Shown here one piece after another: positions 8,755 to 17,813 of a DNA stretch of 64,000 nt. Source of the DNA: Prosthecomicrobium sp. N25 (GTDB taxonomy: Bacteria > Pseudomonadota > Alphaproteobacteria > Rhizobiales > Ancalomicrobiaceae); assembly GCF_037203705.1 (NCBI RefSeq), contig NZ_JBBCAT010000004.1:124001-188000 (forward strand), read 5' to 3'. Numbering within the stretch: the first letter of the stretch is position 1; each line of letters begins with the position of its first letter. The position numbers and the translations under genes are program-made. The notes below the pieces were generated by a model. That model was given only the letters and a program-made list of their open reading frames with translations, made no database searches and was not told the origin of the DNA.

Positions 8755-9249
8755 TCAGTCGTCCGACCTGTGGTCGTGCCCGTGGCCGCCCGGGTTCGGG
8801 CCGTAGACGGCTTCGGGGTCGAACAAGGGGGCGTCCTCCGCCCGGGCGAGCGGCGTCTCTGGTGCGGACCCGACCGCGATGCGCCGGTAGAAGCAGGAGC
8901 GGAAGCCGCGGTGACAGGCGGCTCCATGGCCCTCCGTGTCGACCATGAGCCAGACGGCGTCCTGGTCGCAGTCGACGCGCATCTCGCGGACGACCTGTCG
9001 GTTGCCGCTGGTCTCACCCTTGACCCAGATCGCCTGGCGGGACCGGCTCCAGAAGGTTGCGACGCCGGTCTCGATCGTGCGGGCGAGCGCCTCGGCGTTC
9101 ATGTGGGCGAGCATCAGGACCTCGCCGGTCGCTGCGTCGGTGACCACGGCGGTGATCAAGCCGTTCGCATCGAAGCGCGGGGTCAGCCGGGCTCCGAGTT
9201 CGAGGTCGTCATGGTGGCCGGGAGGCGGGAAGGCAGGGTCAGCGGTCAT
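8755..9249 (-). CDS. hisI: Phosphoribosyl-AMP cyclohydrolase
   Basis: Third step of histidine synthesis: hydrolytic opening of the adenine ring of phosphoribosyl-AMP. The 164-residue protein shows the family core: SRQAIWVKGETSGN, then the metal-binding VDCDQDAVW block and the ACHRGFRSCFYR block carrying the zinc cysteines. The alphaproteobacterial enzyme is a stand-alone HisI, not fused to HisE, as here. A His-rich C-terminal tail (HGHDH) is present. It sits tail-to-tail with the CBS gene and 53 bases downstream of folE on the same strand, so folE and hisI may share a transcript. Confidence 0.93.
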   Translation of the reverse strand: MTADPAFPPPGHHDDLELGARLTPRFDANGLITAVVTDAATGEVLMLAHMNAEALARTIETGVATFWSRSRQAIWVKGETSGNRQVVREMRVDCDQDAVWLMVDTEGHGAACHRGFRSCFYRRIAVGSAPETPLARAEDAPLFDPEAVYGPNPGGHGHDHRSDD

Positions 9250-9302
9250 GGCCCCGCGGGTTTAGGCCGCGGCGCCCCCCTGGGTCAACAGCACCCACCC
9301 GC

Positions 9303-9920
9303 TCAGCGGAAGCCGCGGACGAGGGTCATGAAGCGGACCTGCTCGGCCGGATCCTCGCGGAAGACGCCGGTGAACTGGGTCGTGATCGTCGAGACGCCGT
9401 CCTTCTGCACGCCGCGCATGGACATGCACATGTGCTCGGCCTCGACCAGCACGGCCACGCCGCGCGGCCGCAGGTGCTCGTCGATGGCGTTGGCGATTTG
9501 GGCCGTCATGCTCTCCTGCGTCTGCAGGCGGCGGGCGAAGACATCGACGAGCCGGGCGAGCTTGGAGAGCCCGACGACGCCCTTCGTCGGATAATAGGCG
9601 ATATGCGCCTTGCCCACGAAGGGGACCATGTGGTGCTCGCAATGCGAGTGAAACGGGATGTCGCGCACGAGCACGATGTCGCCGTAGCCCTCGACCTCCT
9701 CGAAGACCTTGGCGAGGACGTCGGCCTCGCTCTCGCGATAGCCGGCGAAGAGCTGCTCGTAGGCCTTCGTCACGCGCTTCGGGGTATCCAGGAGGCCTTC
9801 GCGCTCCGGATCGTCGCCGGCCCAGCGGATCAGCGTCCGAACCGCGGCTTCAGCCTCTTCGCGGCTCGGCCGGGCGGGGGCCGACGCGTCGCGCCGGTAC
9901 AGGCTGACGATGGCGTCCAT
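9303..9920 (-). CDS. folE: GTP cyclohydrolase I
   Basis: First step of tetrahydrofolate synthesis: GTP to dihydroneopterin triphosphate. The 205-residue product has the zinc/active-site block [14 protein letters not shown], the central [11 protein letters not shown] segment, and the second zinc cysteine in EHMCMSMRG, all conserved in type IA FolE. The ATG at 9920 has GAGAGGT about eight bases upstream and gives the standard length. Longer in-frame starts at 9959 and 10127 run into the divergent promoter and the iscU-like start and are less likely. It is divergent from the scaffold gene at 10114. Confidence 0.93.
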   Translation of the reverse strand: MDAIVSLYRRDASAPARPSREEAEAAVRTLIRWAGDDPEREGLLDTPKRVTKAYEQLFAGYRESEADVLAKVFEEVEGYGDIVLVRDIPFHSHCEHHMVPFVGKAHIAYYPTKGVVGLSKLARLVDVFARRLQTQESMTAQIANAIDEHLRPRGVAVLVEAEHMCMSMRGVQKDGVSTITTQFTGVFREDPAEQVRFMTLVRGFR

Positions 9921-10037
9921 GGGGAAGACCTCTCGGCTTTCGATCGATTTCTTCAACATACGGCCCCGCTGGAGTTCCGGACCACTCGCGCCGACCGCTC
10001 GTATGGAAGAGCCGGGGATGTGAACAGCCTCGACCCC

Positions 10038-10049
10038 CACTATATAGTG
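10038..10049. promoter_or_regulatory. Palindromic AT-rich element between folE and the scaffold gene
   Basis: CACTATATAGTG is a perfect 12-bp palindrome in the intergenic region of the divergent folE and iscU-like genes. It contains TATA-type -10 hexamers on both strands, so it could serve as a shared -10 region or an operator. It is the only such AT-rich word in this intergenic region. Confidence 0.4.
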
Positions 10050-10113
10050 AGCCGGATCGGAAGGGTAAGGCACGCCCGCTGCGGCGCCGTGCCCCGAGGC
10101 GGGAAAGACGTCC

Positions 10114-10569
10114 ATGATCGACGACATCTACAACAAGAAGATTCTGGAGTTCGCCGGCAACATCCCCCGGCTCGGTCGCCTGCCGCAGCCCGACGCCACA
10201 GCGACCGCCCATTCCAAGCTTTGCGGTTCCACCGTCACGGTCGATCTCTCGGTGGACGGCGACGTGGTGACCGACTTCGCCCATGACGTGAAGGCTTGCG
10301 CGCTCGGACAGGCGTCCTCGTCCATCATGGCTCGGCACGTGATCGGGGCTCGCGCGGACGAGCTCAGAGCCCTGCGCGAGACGGTCAGGCGGATGCTGAA
10401 GGAGAACGGCGCGCCGCCCGAGGGGCGCTTCGAGGACGTCAAGTATCTGGAGCCCGTGCGGGACTACAAGGCCCGGCATGCCTCCACGCTCCTCACCTTC
10501 GACGCCGTCGTCTCGGCCCTGGACCAGATCGAGGCCAGGCGGACGTCGACCGCCGCGGCTGCCGGCTGA
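10114..10569 (+). CDS. IscU/NifU-like iron-sulfur cluster scaffold protein
   Basis: A 151-residue protein of the IscU/NifU N-terminal family (COG0822), on which Fe-S clusters are assembled before transfer. Two of the three usual cysteines are clear: Cys37 (SKLCGST) and Cys62 ([12 protein letters not shown]). At the third position the sequence reads RHAS (His122) instead of a cysteine. This variant occurs in Rhizobiales homologues to my knowledge, and raises doubt about whether it is a full scaffold. It is divergent from folE and followed by a highly structured intergenic region. Confidence 0.8.
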   Translation: MIDDIYNKKILEFAGNIPRLGRLPQPDATATAHSKLCGSTVTVDLSVDGDVVTDFAHDVKACALGQASSSIMARHVIGARADELRALRETVRRMLKENGAPPEGRFEDVKYLEPVRDYKARHASTLLTFDAVVSALDQIEARRTSTAAAAG

Positions 10570-10628
10570 GCTGAAATTCTTTGGGGTCGGCTTTGAGCGG
10601 ACCCGCGCTGCGTGTATGATTTCGTCCA

Positions 10629-10837
10629 GGCATGAGGGTGGCCTCGCGGCCGCCCCCTGCCGGACTTACCGGACGATGGAGAGTGTCAGTCTCCGCCGTC
10701 CGAGCCGGAGGGTGATGGTCATTCTGAGCATGACCGTCACTCTCCCTCGCCGAAGAGTGTCGGCTTGCACACCCGACGAAGGTCGGGCGATGAACTCTGG
10801 CGGGAGAGCCGCGCGAACGTAAAGTCGTTCGTGCGGC
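10629..10837. ncRNA. Candidate structured RNA in a convergent intergenic region
   Basis: Between the scaffold gene and the HD-domain gene lie four consecutive stem-loops. They are at 10629-10662 (GGCA..GGGTGGCC with GGCCGCCC..TGCC), 10670-10702 (CGGACG/GGAGA arms), 10707-10745 (about 16 bp with two wobble pairs, loop TCTGAGC) and the terminator-like hairpin at 10808-10837. No open frame of family type crosses it. The series of strong stems suggests a non-coding RNA or complex 3-prime UTR. I cannot match it to RNase P RNA, tmRNA, SRP RNA, 6S RNA or a known riboswitch. Confidence 0.4.
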
Positions 10838-10840
10838 TTT
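10808..10840. terminator. Intrinsic terminator-like hairpin
   Basis: GCCGCGCGAACG pairs with CGTTCGTGCGGC (12 bp, one G-U pair) around the loop TAAAGT and is followed by TTT on the plus strand. It lies 20 bases from the end of the convergent HD-domain gene and probably terminates the upstream plus-strand transcript. Confidence 0.6.
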
Positions 10841-10856
10841 CCGCATCTATACGTTG

Positions 10857-11432
10857 TTATTTCGCACGCGGGGCCGCGGATGACGGACCATCGGCGAAGC
10901 GTCGGTCCGTTTCGGCGGCGATGCGGTCGAAGGTGTCCTCCAGGCGCGCATCGGTGCCGCGGATCCGGTCCACCACCTGGCGTGCCCAGGCGACGTAGTC
11001 GACCAGCCTTTCGTGCGGCCAGTCCTCCGGCGGCGCGTGGACCAGGGAGCGCACGTTCGAGGTCTTGTCGGCGATCTTGATCAGGCGCGCCTCGCGCGAC
11101 AGCGTCGGCGCGTGCTCGATCTGCAGGCGCTTGCGCTCGTCCTTGGGCAGGGACTTGTCGTCCGTGACCTCGGCCACGATATCGGCGACGCGCCGGCCGA
11201 AGCCGTGCACGAGGTCCTCGTGACTGACGGCCGTATCCTCGATCGTGTCGTGCAGGTAGGCCGCGGCGATCACTTCGGCGTCCGGTGCGGCATCGGCGGT
11301 GGCCACGTAGGCGGCGACCTCGGCGAGGTGGTTCATGTAGGGATCGTGGTCGGCCCCCTTGCGATGCTGGTCCTTGTGGTGGACGGCCGCGAAATGAACG
11401 GCGCGCGTGATCAGGAGGGCGTCGTTGGGCAT
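10857..11432 (-). CDS. MESH1-like HD-domain hydrolase (small alarmone hydrolase type)
   Basis: A 191-residue single-domain HD protein closest to the RelA/SpoT hydrolase domain. The metal and catalytic residues of that domain are visible: His35 (PYMNHLAEVA), His61-Asp62 followed by Glu (LHDTIEDT), and the late IADK (Asp122). No synthetase, TGS or ACT domain is present, so it matches small alarmone hydrolases (MESH1 type), which degrade (p)ppGpp or, in animals, NADPH. The substrate here is inferred only. It is a monocistronic gene converging on the structured region and divergent from yidD. Confidence 0.85.
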   Translation of the reverse strand: MPNDALLITRAVHFAAVHHKDQHRKGADHDPYMNHLAEVAAYVATADAAPDAEVIAAAYLHDTIEDTAVSHEDLVHGFGRRVADIVAEVTDDKSLPKDERKRLQIEHAPTLSREARLIKIADKTSNVRSLVHAPPEDWPHERLVDYVAWARQVVDRIRGTDARLEDTFDRIAAETDRRFADGPSSAAPRAK

Positions 11433-11489
11433 GGTCTCGCCTCGCGTGCTAGCGTGGTCTCAACGTCAATCAGGATACTCTGTTCCGGC

Positions 11490-11825
11490 ATGTGCCCGAC
11501 CTGCAGGCCGCCTCCGCCGTCGCGCCGCGGTCCCCAGGTCCTCGCGGCCCGGGGGCTGATCCGGCTCTACCGCTACACGCTCTCGGCCTTCATGGGCCGG
11601 ACGTGCCGCTACCTGCCGACCTGCTCCGAGTATACCGAAGAGGCGATCGCCCGCCATGGGCTGTGGGCCGGCGGGTGGATCGGGCTCGCCCGGATTCTCC
11701 GCTGCAATCCTTGGGGAGCCTCGGGAATCGACCCGGTTCCGGCCGAATTGCCTCCCCGGGCGCGCTGGTATATGCCCTGGCGCTACGGCCGGTGGACCGG
11801 CCGCCACATCGTCGACAGGCTCTGA
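11490..11825 (+). CDS. yidD: Membrane protein insertion efficiency factor
   Basis: A 111-residue protein with the YidD core: LIRLYRYTLSAFMGRTCRYLPTCSEYTEEAI, then GLARILRCNPWGASGIDPVP. The family has a conserved cysteine set (CRYLPTC and RCNPW) and an amphipathic N-terminal helix, all present. It helps the YidC insertase; here it is separate from rnpA and yidC, as in many alphaproteobacteria. A start at 11490 is chosen because it gives the usual length with a short Pro/Arg N-terminus; no strong ribosome binding site is visible, so the start is uncertain. Confidence 0.9.
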   Translation: MCPTCRPPPPSRRGPQVLAARGLIRLYRYTLSAFMGRTCRYLPTCSEYTEEAIARHGLWAGGWIGLARILRCNPWGASGIDPVPAELPPRARWYMPWRYGRWTGRHIVDRL

Positions 11826-11895
11826 GCCCTCGGCCTTGATCCATCCCCCATGGCTTACCCGGGTCGGTATCCGGGAGTGAGCAGGAGACGCAGAC

Positions 11896-13872
11896 ATGAT
11901 CCAGATCACGTTCCCGGACGGCGCGCACCGCAATTTCGAGGCCGGCGTCACGGGCCTGGCGGTCGCCGAGTCGATCGCCAAGTCGCTCGCCAAGAAGGCC
12001 GTCGCCATGAAGCTCGACGGCCGGCTGACCGACCTGCGCGATCCGATCATGAGCGACGCGCGGATCCAATTCCTGACCCGGGAGGATCCCGAGGCGCTGG
12101 AGCTGATCCGCCACGACTGCGCGCACGTGATGGCAGAGGCCGTCCAGGACCTCTATCCCGGCACGCAGGTCACGATCGGGCCCGTCATCGAGAACGGCTT
12201 CTATTACGACTTCTACCGGCCGGGGCAGCCCTTCACCCTGGAGGAGCTCGGCCGCATCGAACAGAAGATGCGCGAGATCATCGCCCGGAACCGGCCCTTC
12301 ACCAAGGAGGTCTGGAGCCGCGACAAGGCGCGCGACGTCTTCCAGTCGAAGGGCGAGGGGTTCAAGGTCGAACTCGTCGAGGCGATCCCGGCCGACCAGG
12401 ACCTGAAGATCTATTTCCAGGGCGACTGGTTCGACCTCTGCCGCGGGCCGCACATGGCGTCGACCGGGCAGATCGGCAATTCCTTCAAGCTCATGAAGGT
12501 GGCGGGCGCCTACTGGCGCGGCGATTCGGCCAAGCCCATGCTGTCGCGGATCTACGGCACCGCCTGGGCGAACGACGCCGACCTGCAGGCCTATACGACC
12601 ATGCTGGCCGAGGCCGAGAAGCGGGATCACCGCAAGCTCGGGCGCGAGATGGATCTCTTCCACTTCCAGGAGGAGGGGCCGGGCGTCGTCTTCTGGCACG
12701 CCAAAGGCTGGACCATCTTCCAGGAGCTGATCGCCTACATGCGCCGGCGCCTGCGGGCGGACTACATGGAGGTCAACGCCCCGCAGGTGCTCGACAAGGT
12801 GCTGTGGGAGACCTCCGGTCACTGGGGCTGGTACCGGGAGAACATGTTCGGGGTGCAGTCGGCCGGCGACGAGACGGAGGACAAGCGCCTCTTCGCGCTG
12901 AAGCCGATGAACTGCCCGGGGCATCTGCAGATCTTCAAGCACGGCCTGAAGAGCTACCGCGATCTTCCCATCCGCATGGCGGAATTCGGCGTGGTGCACC
13001 GCTACGAGGCGTCCGGCGCCATGCACGGGCTGATGCGGGTGCGCGGCTTCACGCAGGACGACGCGCACATCTTCTGCACCGAGGAGCAGATGGCGGCGGA
13101 GTGCCTGAAGATCAACGACCTGATCCTGTCCGTCTATGCCGACTTCGGTTTCGATGAGATCGAGGTGAAGCTCTCCACCCGGCCGGAGAAACGCGTCGGG
13201 TCCGACGAGCTCTGGGACCGGGCCGAGGCGATCATGATGCGGGTGCTCGACCAGATCGCCGAGCAGTCGGGCGGCCGCATCAAGGTGGCGCTGAACCCGG
13301 GCGAGGGGGCCTTCTACGGGCCCAAGTTCGAGTACACGCTCAAGGACGCGATCGGGCGCGACTGGCAGTGCGGGACGACCCAGGTCGACTTCAACCTGCC
13401 GGACCGGTTCGAGGCCTTCTACATCGACGCGGACGGATCGAAGAAGACGCCGGTGATGATCCATCGCGCCATCTGCGGCTCGCTGGAGCGCTTCACCGGC
13501 ATCCTGATCGAGAACTTCGCCGGCCATTTCCCGCTCTGGCTCGCCCCGGTCCAGGTGGTCGTCACCACGATCACCTCGGAGGCGGACGCCTATGCGGAGG
13601 CCGTGCAGAAGAAGCTCCTTCGCGCCGGGCTGCGGGCCGAGATCGACCTCCGGAACGAGAAGATCAACTACAAGGTCCGCGAGCACTCCCTTGCCAAGGT
13701 CCCGGTGATCCTCGTCTGCGGCAAGCGGGAGGCCGAGGAGGGCACGGTGGCGGTGCGCCGGCTCGGATCGAACGAGAACCGGGTCGTGCGGCTCGCCGAG
13801 GCGCTCGCGAGCCTGCAGGACGAGGCGACCCCGCCCGACATCAAGCGCGAGCGCGCCGAAGCGGCGGCGTGA
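11896..13872 (+). CDS. thrS: Threonyl-tRNA synthetase
   Basis: Charges tRNA-Thr with threonine; cytoplasmic class II synthetase. The 658 residues contain in order an N-terminal TGS domain (about 1-62), the editing domain with [12 protein letters not shown] (about residues 74-85), the catalytic core with the zinc cysteine in MNCPGH (Cys340), motif 2 [12 protein letters not shown], and [12 protein letters not shown]. The C-terminal anticodon-binding domain ends [22 protein letters not shown]. The family length is about 640-660. A short GC-rich inverted repeat (CCCGG...CCGGG) precedes the ribosome binding site and could be a leader hairpin. Confidence 0.97.
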   Translation: MIQITFPDGAHRNFEAGVTGLAVAESIAKSLAKKAVAMKLDGRLTDLRDPIMSDARIQFLTREDPEALELIRHDCAHVMAEAVQDLYPGTQVTIGPVIENGFYYDFYRPGQPFTLEELGRIEQKMREIIARNRPFTKEVWSRDKARDVFQSKGEGFKVELVEAIPADQDLKIYFQGDWFDLCRGPHMASTGQIGNSFKLMKVAGAYWRGDSAKPMLSRIYGTAWANDADLQAYTTMLAEAEKRDHRKLGREMDLFHFQEEGPGVVFWHAKGWTIFQELIAYMRRRLRADYMEVNAPQVLDKVLWETSGHWGWYRENMFGVQSAGDETEDKRLFALKPMNCPGHLQIFKHGLKSYRDLPIRMAEFGVVHRYEASGAMHGLMRVRGFTQDDAHIFCTEEQMAAECLKINDLILSVYADFGFDEIEVKLSTRPEKRVGSDELWDRAEAIMMRVLDQIAEQSGGRIKVALNPGEGAFYGPKFEYTLKDAIGRDWQCGTTQVDFNLPDRFEAFYIDADGSKKTPVMIHRAICGSLERFTGILIENFAGHFPLWLAPVQVVVTTITSEADAYAEAVQKKLLRAGLRAEIDLRNEKINYKVREHSLAKVPVILVCGKREAEEGTVAVRRLGSNENRVVRLAEALASLQDEATPPDIKRERAEAAA

Positions 13873-13945
13873 CCGCAGGCCCGGGGCCGTTCCGGCGGCC
13901 CCGGCCCGTCGCGGCGGGCGGAGGCCGTCGGGCGGCCGAGCGGGG

Positions 13946-15106
13946 CTAGACGCCCAGCGGGCTCGTCGGCAGGTTCAGCATGCGAGTCCGGTAGGCCACC
14001 ATGCGGGAGACGACGAGGCACCGGTCGGACCGGGCGGCCTCGAGGCGGTCCGGCGTGAGGTCCGCGATGGTGGCGGCATGGTGGGGCATGTTCGCGTCGC
14101 GGACGTAAGCCTCGGCCTTCTTGCGGTCGGCGATGGGCAGGACCGGCACGTCGGCCAGCGTCGAGAAGATCAGGCAGTGCAGGCGGTTGGTGACCACCAG
14201 GGAGGCGGCCTTGAGTTCCGCGACGGTCTCCTGCCAGGTGAGTGGCGTCAGGTAGGGAATACCCTGCGCGGCCGCGAGGGGGCGGCAGACCGGGCCGTCC
14301 TCCAGATCGCAGGTCGACAGCAGCGCCAGGTCGGGGATCGCCGGCAGCAGCCGGGCGACGGCCGCGCCGAGGGCGGCCTCGAGCGGCTTGGCGCTTCCGG
14401 TCAGGACCAGGAGGGTCCGCCCGGCGCCGCGCCCGCGCGCGGGCGGGACGAGGCGGGCGAGCGGGAGCAGCGAATAGACGCAGTCGCCGGCATCTGCCGT
14501 CTCGAGGCCGAGGTCCCGGGCGACTTCGGCGGAGATGGTATCCCGGACGGGGAGCGGGCGGCGGATCAGGCCGAGGTGCCGGCCGAGCAGCGCGTCGCCG
14601 AGGGAGCGGCGGGCGCGCGGGTTGATCGAGAAGGGGTAGGCCCAAATCCGGTCGGTGCGCGCCGCCACGGCCTTGAGGGTGGCGAGCATCGTGAGGCCGA
14701 TGAAGCCGTTCCATTGGTCGCCGCCCGCCGTGAAGACGCCGGCGTAGCCGCCGAGAGTGCGGGCGACGGGGCGGGCTTCCTGTCGCACGGCCTGGAAGGC
14801 GAGGGCGCGCGCCAGCCTGCGGTAACCGCGGTCCGACAGGGTCTGGTGCCAGGCCGGCCTGGGCTGTGCGTCCAGGGGGCCGAGGATCTCGAAGGGGGGC
14901 GTGCCGGTGTCCCGGAAGGCGGAGAGGCGGGTGGCATCGCGGCTCAGATAGCGGTGCGGGTAGACGTGGAGGGGGTGACCCGGGAACCGGGCCTCCAGGT
15001 CGCGCAGCATCGCATGCAGGATCGCGAAGTCGCCGACGTTGCCCTTCAGGTTCGCGAAGAGGATGCCGACAGGGGGCGGGGAACGGCCGGCCTGCGTCAC
15101 CGGCAT
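13946..15106 (-). CDS. Polysaccharide pyruvyl transferase family protein
   Basis: A 386-residue protein of the polysaccharide pyruvyl transferase family, which adds a ketal-linked pyruvate to sugars of exopolysaccharide or cell-wall polymers. Visible landmarks are the N-terminal ANLKGNVGDFAIL glycine turn, the central GGDQWNGFIGLTM, and the C-terminal ASLVVTNRLHCLIFS, which is the family's RLH nucleotide-binding signature. The ATG at 15106 is preceded by GGAAGGG and removes a 75-residue low-complexity Arg/Pro extension. It lies downstream of the GT29-like gene on the same strand, suggesting a surface glycan function. Confidence 0.82.
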   Translation of the reverse strand: MPVTQAGRSPPPVGILFANLKGNVGDFAILHAMLRDLEARFPGHPLHVYPHRYLSRDATRLSAFRDTGTPPFEILGPLDAQPRPAWHQTLSDRGYRRLARALAFQAVRQEARPVARTLGGYAGVFTAGGDQWNGFIGLTMLATLKAVAARTDRIWAYPFSINPRARRSLGDALLGRHLGLIRRPLPVRDTISAEVARDLGLETADAGDCVYSLLPLARLVPPARGRGAGRTLLVLTGSAKPLEAALGAAVARLLPAIPDLALLSTCDLEDGPVCRPLAAAQGIPYLTPLTWQETVAELKAASLVVTNRLHCLIFSTLADVPVLPIADRKKAEAYVRDANMPHHAATIADLTPDRLEAARSDRCLVVSRMVAYRTRMLNLPTSPLGV

Positions 15107-15571
15107 AGGCCCTTCCGATCGAGGCCGAGGCCGGGATGCGCTCGTTTCATCGCTGCCCTCCCGATCCGCCGCGGTCCGCCCCGGTCTCCGGCAGGGTCCC
15201 GGGCGTGATGCTGGATGCCGATCGCCGCCTTCGATTCCGGACTGTGGACGGTCATCGGTCGGGCGATCCGAAAACGCGGCACACGCGCCGCAAGTGGCGA
15301 TCCGGGTACTCGCTCCCATGCAGGAGGGCAAGCCGGGAGGACTTCGGGTGCGTTGAGCCGTCCGGCGGGATCGACTCCCATCCGGGCGGGCCGACTTTTC
15401 CCGTTGCGGCCGCAGAGGCGGGGCCCGCGTCCGGAGACAGGGTCGTCCCTTCCTGCCATAGCCGGGCGCCCTCGGAGCCCGCCCCGTCGCTCCGACGTCC
15501 GCAATCCCGACTGTGCATGCGAGAGGCGCTCCGTGTGGCGGCGGCGGGAGGCCGACGTCGGCGTGATCCGT
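15107..15571. other. Gene-free spacer between two glycan genes
   Basis: About 465 bases of GC-rich sequence without a convincing reading frame, repeat or hairpin pair. It separates the GT29-like gene (ending at 15572) from the pyruvyl transferase gene and presumably includes the latter's promoter. I see nothing else in it. Confidence 0.5.
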
Positions 15572-16630
15572 TCAGGCGGGAGGAGGCACGGTCCGCGGGG
15601 GCGGTGCGGCGGGCTGATCGGCGGCGAGGATGTGCGTGCGGTAGTACAGAGCCTCGGCGTTCCAGTCGTGACGGCGGCCGGACTTTGCGGAGGGCTGGAA
15701 GTAATGCTTCACCTGACCGTCCGTCTGGTCGTCGAAGCGGAAGCCATACGCGTTCGTCCGGCCGTCGCCGACGGAGCCGCGTAACACGCGCAGCCAGTAG
15801 AGGACCGTCAGGCCCGCGCTGGGCGGGTGGTCCAGCTCGCGGGCGAGTTCCACGTAGAGGCGGGTCGGAAGGCAGGCGGGCCGGCCGCCGGCCTTCTCGG
15901 TCTCGATCAGGTCCCATGCCTGCTGGCCATGGAAGCGCCGATCGGGGCCGGAAAAGAGCGTGAAGTCGTAGAGCGCCGGGGGGCGGCGCCAGACATGCCG
16001 GTGGCTGCCGGCCCGGACCCATACGGTCGTGCGGCGACCGTAATCGGCGGCGTAGCGCTCGTCGTCGCTGAAGTCGTTGAAGCGTATGACGACGTCGTGG
16101 TCGTCGATCTCGCGTCCCAGTCCGCTCCCGAGGCCGACCGGCGCGTTGCCGACCACCGCGACGCGCTTCCGCGGGTCGGCGAGAAGGCTGACGAGGTCCG
16201 CGTCGTTGGCGGTCGAGCGGGCCATGACGGCGGAAGCATGTCGGAAGAGCCGATTGCGGGCGATTCCGAGATCGTGGAGGTGCGCAGCGCATGCCAGGCT
16301 CGCGTGGCGGCGGAAGGCCTCGCGGGACTTCCGCCAGACCCATTCCCCGTGGTCGGCTGCGGCGGCCCAGTCGCCGCACTCGCCGGAGGCCGAGGCGAGA
16401 ATGGAGCGGATGCCCGCTTTCGTCTCCGTGTTCGCCAGGGGTGTCCTTCGCAGGATACGCCGGATCTCCCGTCGGGTGTCGTCCCTCGGACCTTGGAAAT
16501 CGAAGAGGAGCTTGGCGTAGGCTTGAGCTTCCTTGGAATCGAGATAAATAGAATTTTTTCTATATATTCGGGCGAGAGACCGGATTCCTTCAGTTTGCAG
16601 GCGTCCGGCCCATCCTACATCTGCGTTCAT
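15572..16630 (-). CDS. Glycosyltransferase family 29-like (sialyltransferase-fold) protein
   Basis: A 352-residue protein. The C-terminal half resembles CAZy GT29. The large motif reads VAVVGNAPVGLGSGLG then DDHDVVIRFNDF, matching sialylmotif L; PPSAGLTVLYWLR matches sialylmotif S; VKHYFQ fits the late His/Tyr motif. The N-terminal third (residues 1-130) is helical and Arg-rich, with no signal peptide. Bacterial GT29-like proteins are sparse and their donor is often unproven, so transfer of sialic acid is inference. The start at 16630 (MNADVG) is tentative. The 5-prime part of the gene has AT-rich codons unlike its neighbours, which hints at transfer. Confidence 0.72.
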   Translation of the reverse strand: MNADVGWAGRLQTEGIRSLARIYRKNSIYLDSKEAQAYAKLLFDFQGPRDDTRREIRRILRRTPLANTETKAGIRSILASASGECGDWAAAADHGEWVWRKSREAFRRHASLACAAHLHDLGIARNRLFRHASAVMARSTANDADLVSLLADPRKRVAVVGNAPVGLGSGLGREIDDHDVVIRFNDFSDDERYAADYGRRTTVWVRAGSHRHVWRRPPALYDFTLFSGPDRRFHGQQAWDLIETEKAGGRPACLPTRLYVELARELDHPPSAGLTVLYWLRVLRGSVGDGRTNAYGFRFDDQTDGQVKHYFQPSAKSGRRHDWNAEALYYRTHILAADQPAAPPPRTVPPPA

Positions 16631-16787
16631 CGTCTTCGATCGCTTCGAACGAAGCTCTATTCTCCGCCGTCCGCAGCTGGAGGTCAACCTCGAATAACGT
16701 AACGTTACCCTTTGACCCGCGATCCGAAGCGGCTCCCCCCAGCGCTGGCGCCGCGTGGTGAAGTCCGATTTCCCTGATCCGGCCGCC

Positions 16788-17768
16788 CTACTGCGCCCGC
16801 GCCGGGTCCGCCAGGATCTCGAGCTCGCGGTCGTTGCCGGGGTCGACGGAGAAGTTGGTCGTGTAGACCTTGCCCTGATGCTTGGCGACGACCGAGTAGT
16901 CGCCTTCGGCCAGCACGAAGGCCGGGAAGGCGCCGACGTTTTCGGCGACCTGGTCGCCTGAGGGGCTGAGGACCAGCCAGTTCACTCCGGCGAGCGCCTC
17001 GCCGTTCTTCTCGGAGACGAGCTTGAGGGTGACCTTGGCGGCCTTGTGGTAGATGGTCGCCTCGGTCAGCTTGCCCGGGTTGACGTGGATCTCGGCGCGC
17101 ACGACGGCGTTCAGGTCGCCGTAGCGGCTGACGACGTAATAGGTGTCGGCATTCAGGCGGATGATCTTGCCCGGCTTGGCGCCGATCACCAGCGCCTGCC
17201 GGTCGCCGCGTTGGTCGGCGTCCTTGGAGTAGATGTCGAAGGAGACGCGCTCGGGGTCGACCGGCAGGTCCCCGACGACCGCGGCGGCGAGCCTCACGCC
17301 GCCCGCGTTCAGCACCAGGGTCTCGGTGCGCTCGGCCTTGTCGAGGGTGACGCGGGTCGTCGCGCCGGCCCGCCCGTAGGCGGCATGCACGATGTAGGAG
17401 CCGGGTTCGAGCTGGAAGACGGCTTCGCCGCCCGCCGAGGTGGCGACCAGCTTCATCTTGGTCTCGCCGTTCTCCTTGGCGTCCTGGAAAATGCGCCAGA
17501 CCAGTCCGGAGCGGATTGGCTTGCTGTCCTCGGTGACCAGCGCCTTCAGGTTCAGAACGGGCCGGATCTTCTGGGGCGACAGGATGTCGGGGACGGGACT
17601 GGGGGGCGGGTTGCCGGCGAAGGGCATCAGAGCGGGGTTCGCGGGGGCGGCGGTGCCGGCGGGCACCGTGGCGCCGGTCGCCGGTCCGGCCTTCTGGGCC
17701 GCGGCGGGGCCGGAGGCGGCCACGGCCAGGAGGACGAGGAGCGTGGAGGCGGCGGCGCGGAGCGTCAT
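16788..17768 (-). CDS. Exported protein with repeated beta-sandwich modules
   Basis: A 326-residue protein with a clear signal peptide (residues 1-25, LRAAASTLLVLLAVAASGPAAA) and a Pro/Ala-rich linker to about residue 60. Three or four modules of about 80 residues follow, each with a GxY(I/V)V strand pattern (PGSYIVHAAYG, ADTYYVVSRYG, EGDYSVVAKHQG). These resemble carboxypeptidase-regulatory-like or transthyretin-type folds. It is probably periplasmic; the function is not recognised. It is divergent from the nitroreductase gene. Confidence 0.75.
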   Translation of the reverse strand: MTLRAAASTLLVLLAVAASGPAAAQKAGPATGATVPAGTAAPANPALMPFAGNPPPSPVPDILSPQKIRPVLNLKALVTEDSKPIRSGLVWRIFQDAKENGETKMKLVATSAGGEAVFQLEPGSYIVHAAYGRAGATTRVTLDKAERTETLVLNAGGVRLAAAVVGDLPVDPERVSFDIYSKDADQRGDRQALVIGAKPGKIIRLNADTYYVVSRYGDLNAVVRAEIHVNPGKLTEATIYHKAAKVTLKLVSEKNGEALAGVNWLVLSPSGDQVAENVGAFPAFVLAEGDYSVVAKHQGKVYTTNFSVDPGNDRELEILADPARAQ

Positions 17769-17786
17769 GCGGCGTTCGGGCTCTCT

Positions 17787-17813
17787 CGGACTCGTCGGGC
17801 CGGACTCGTCGGG
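17787..17813 (+). repeat. Short tandem repeat
   Basis: CGGACTCGTCGGG occurs twice, one base apart (17787-17799 and 17801-17813), and is followed by two related TCGGACTGCG words at 17814 and 17829. It lies in the divergent region between the exported protein gene and the nitroreductase gene. It may be replication slippage or a regulator site. Confidence 0.5.

Noticed and set aside
17787-17813. CRISPR-like or insertion-sequence repeat
   Set aside because: Only two adjacent 13-base copies and two degenerate pieces; too short and no transposase is nearby, so it is listed simply as a short tandem repeat.
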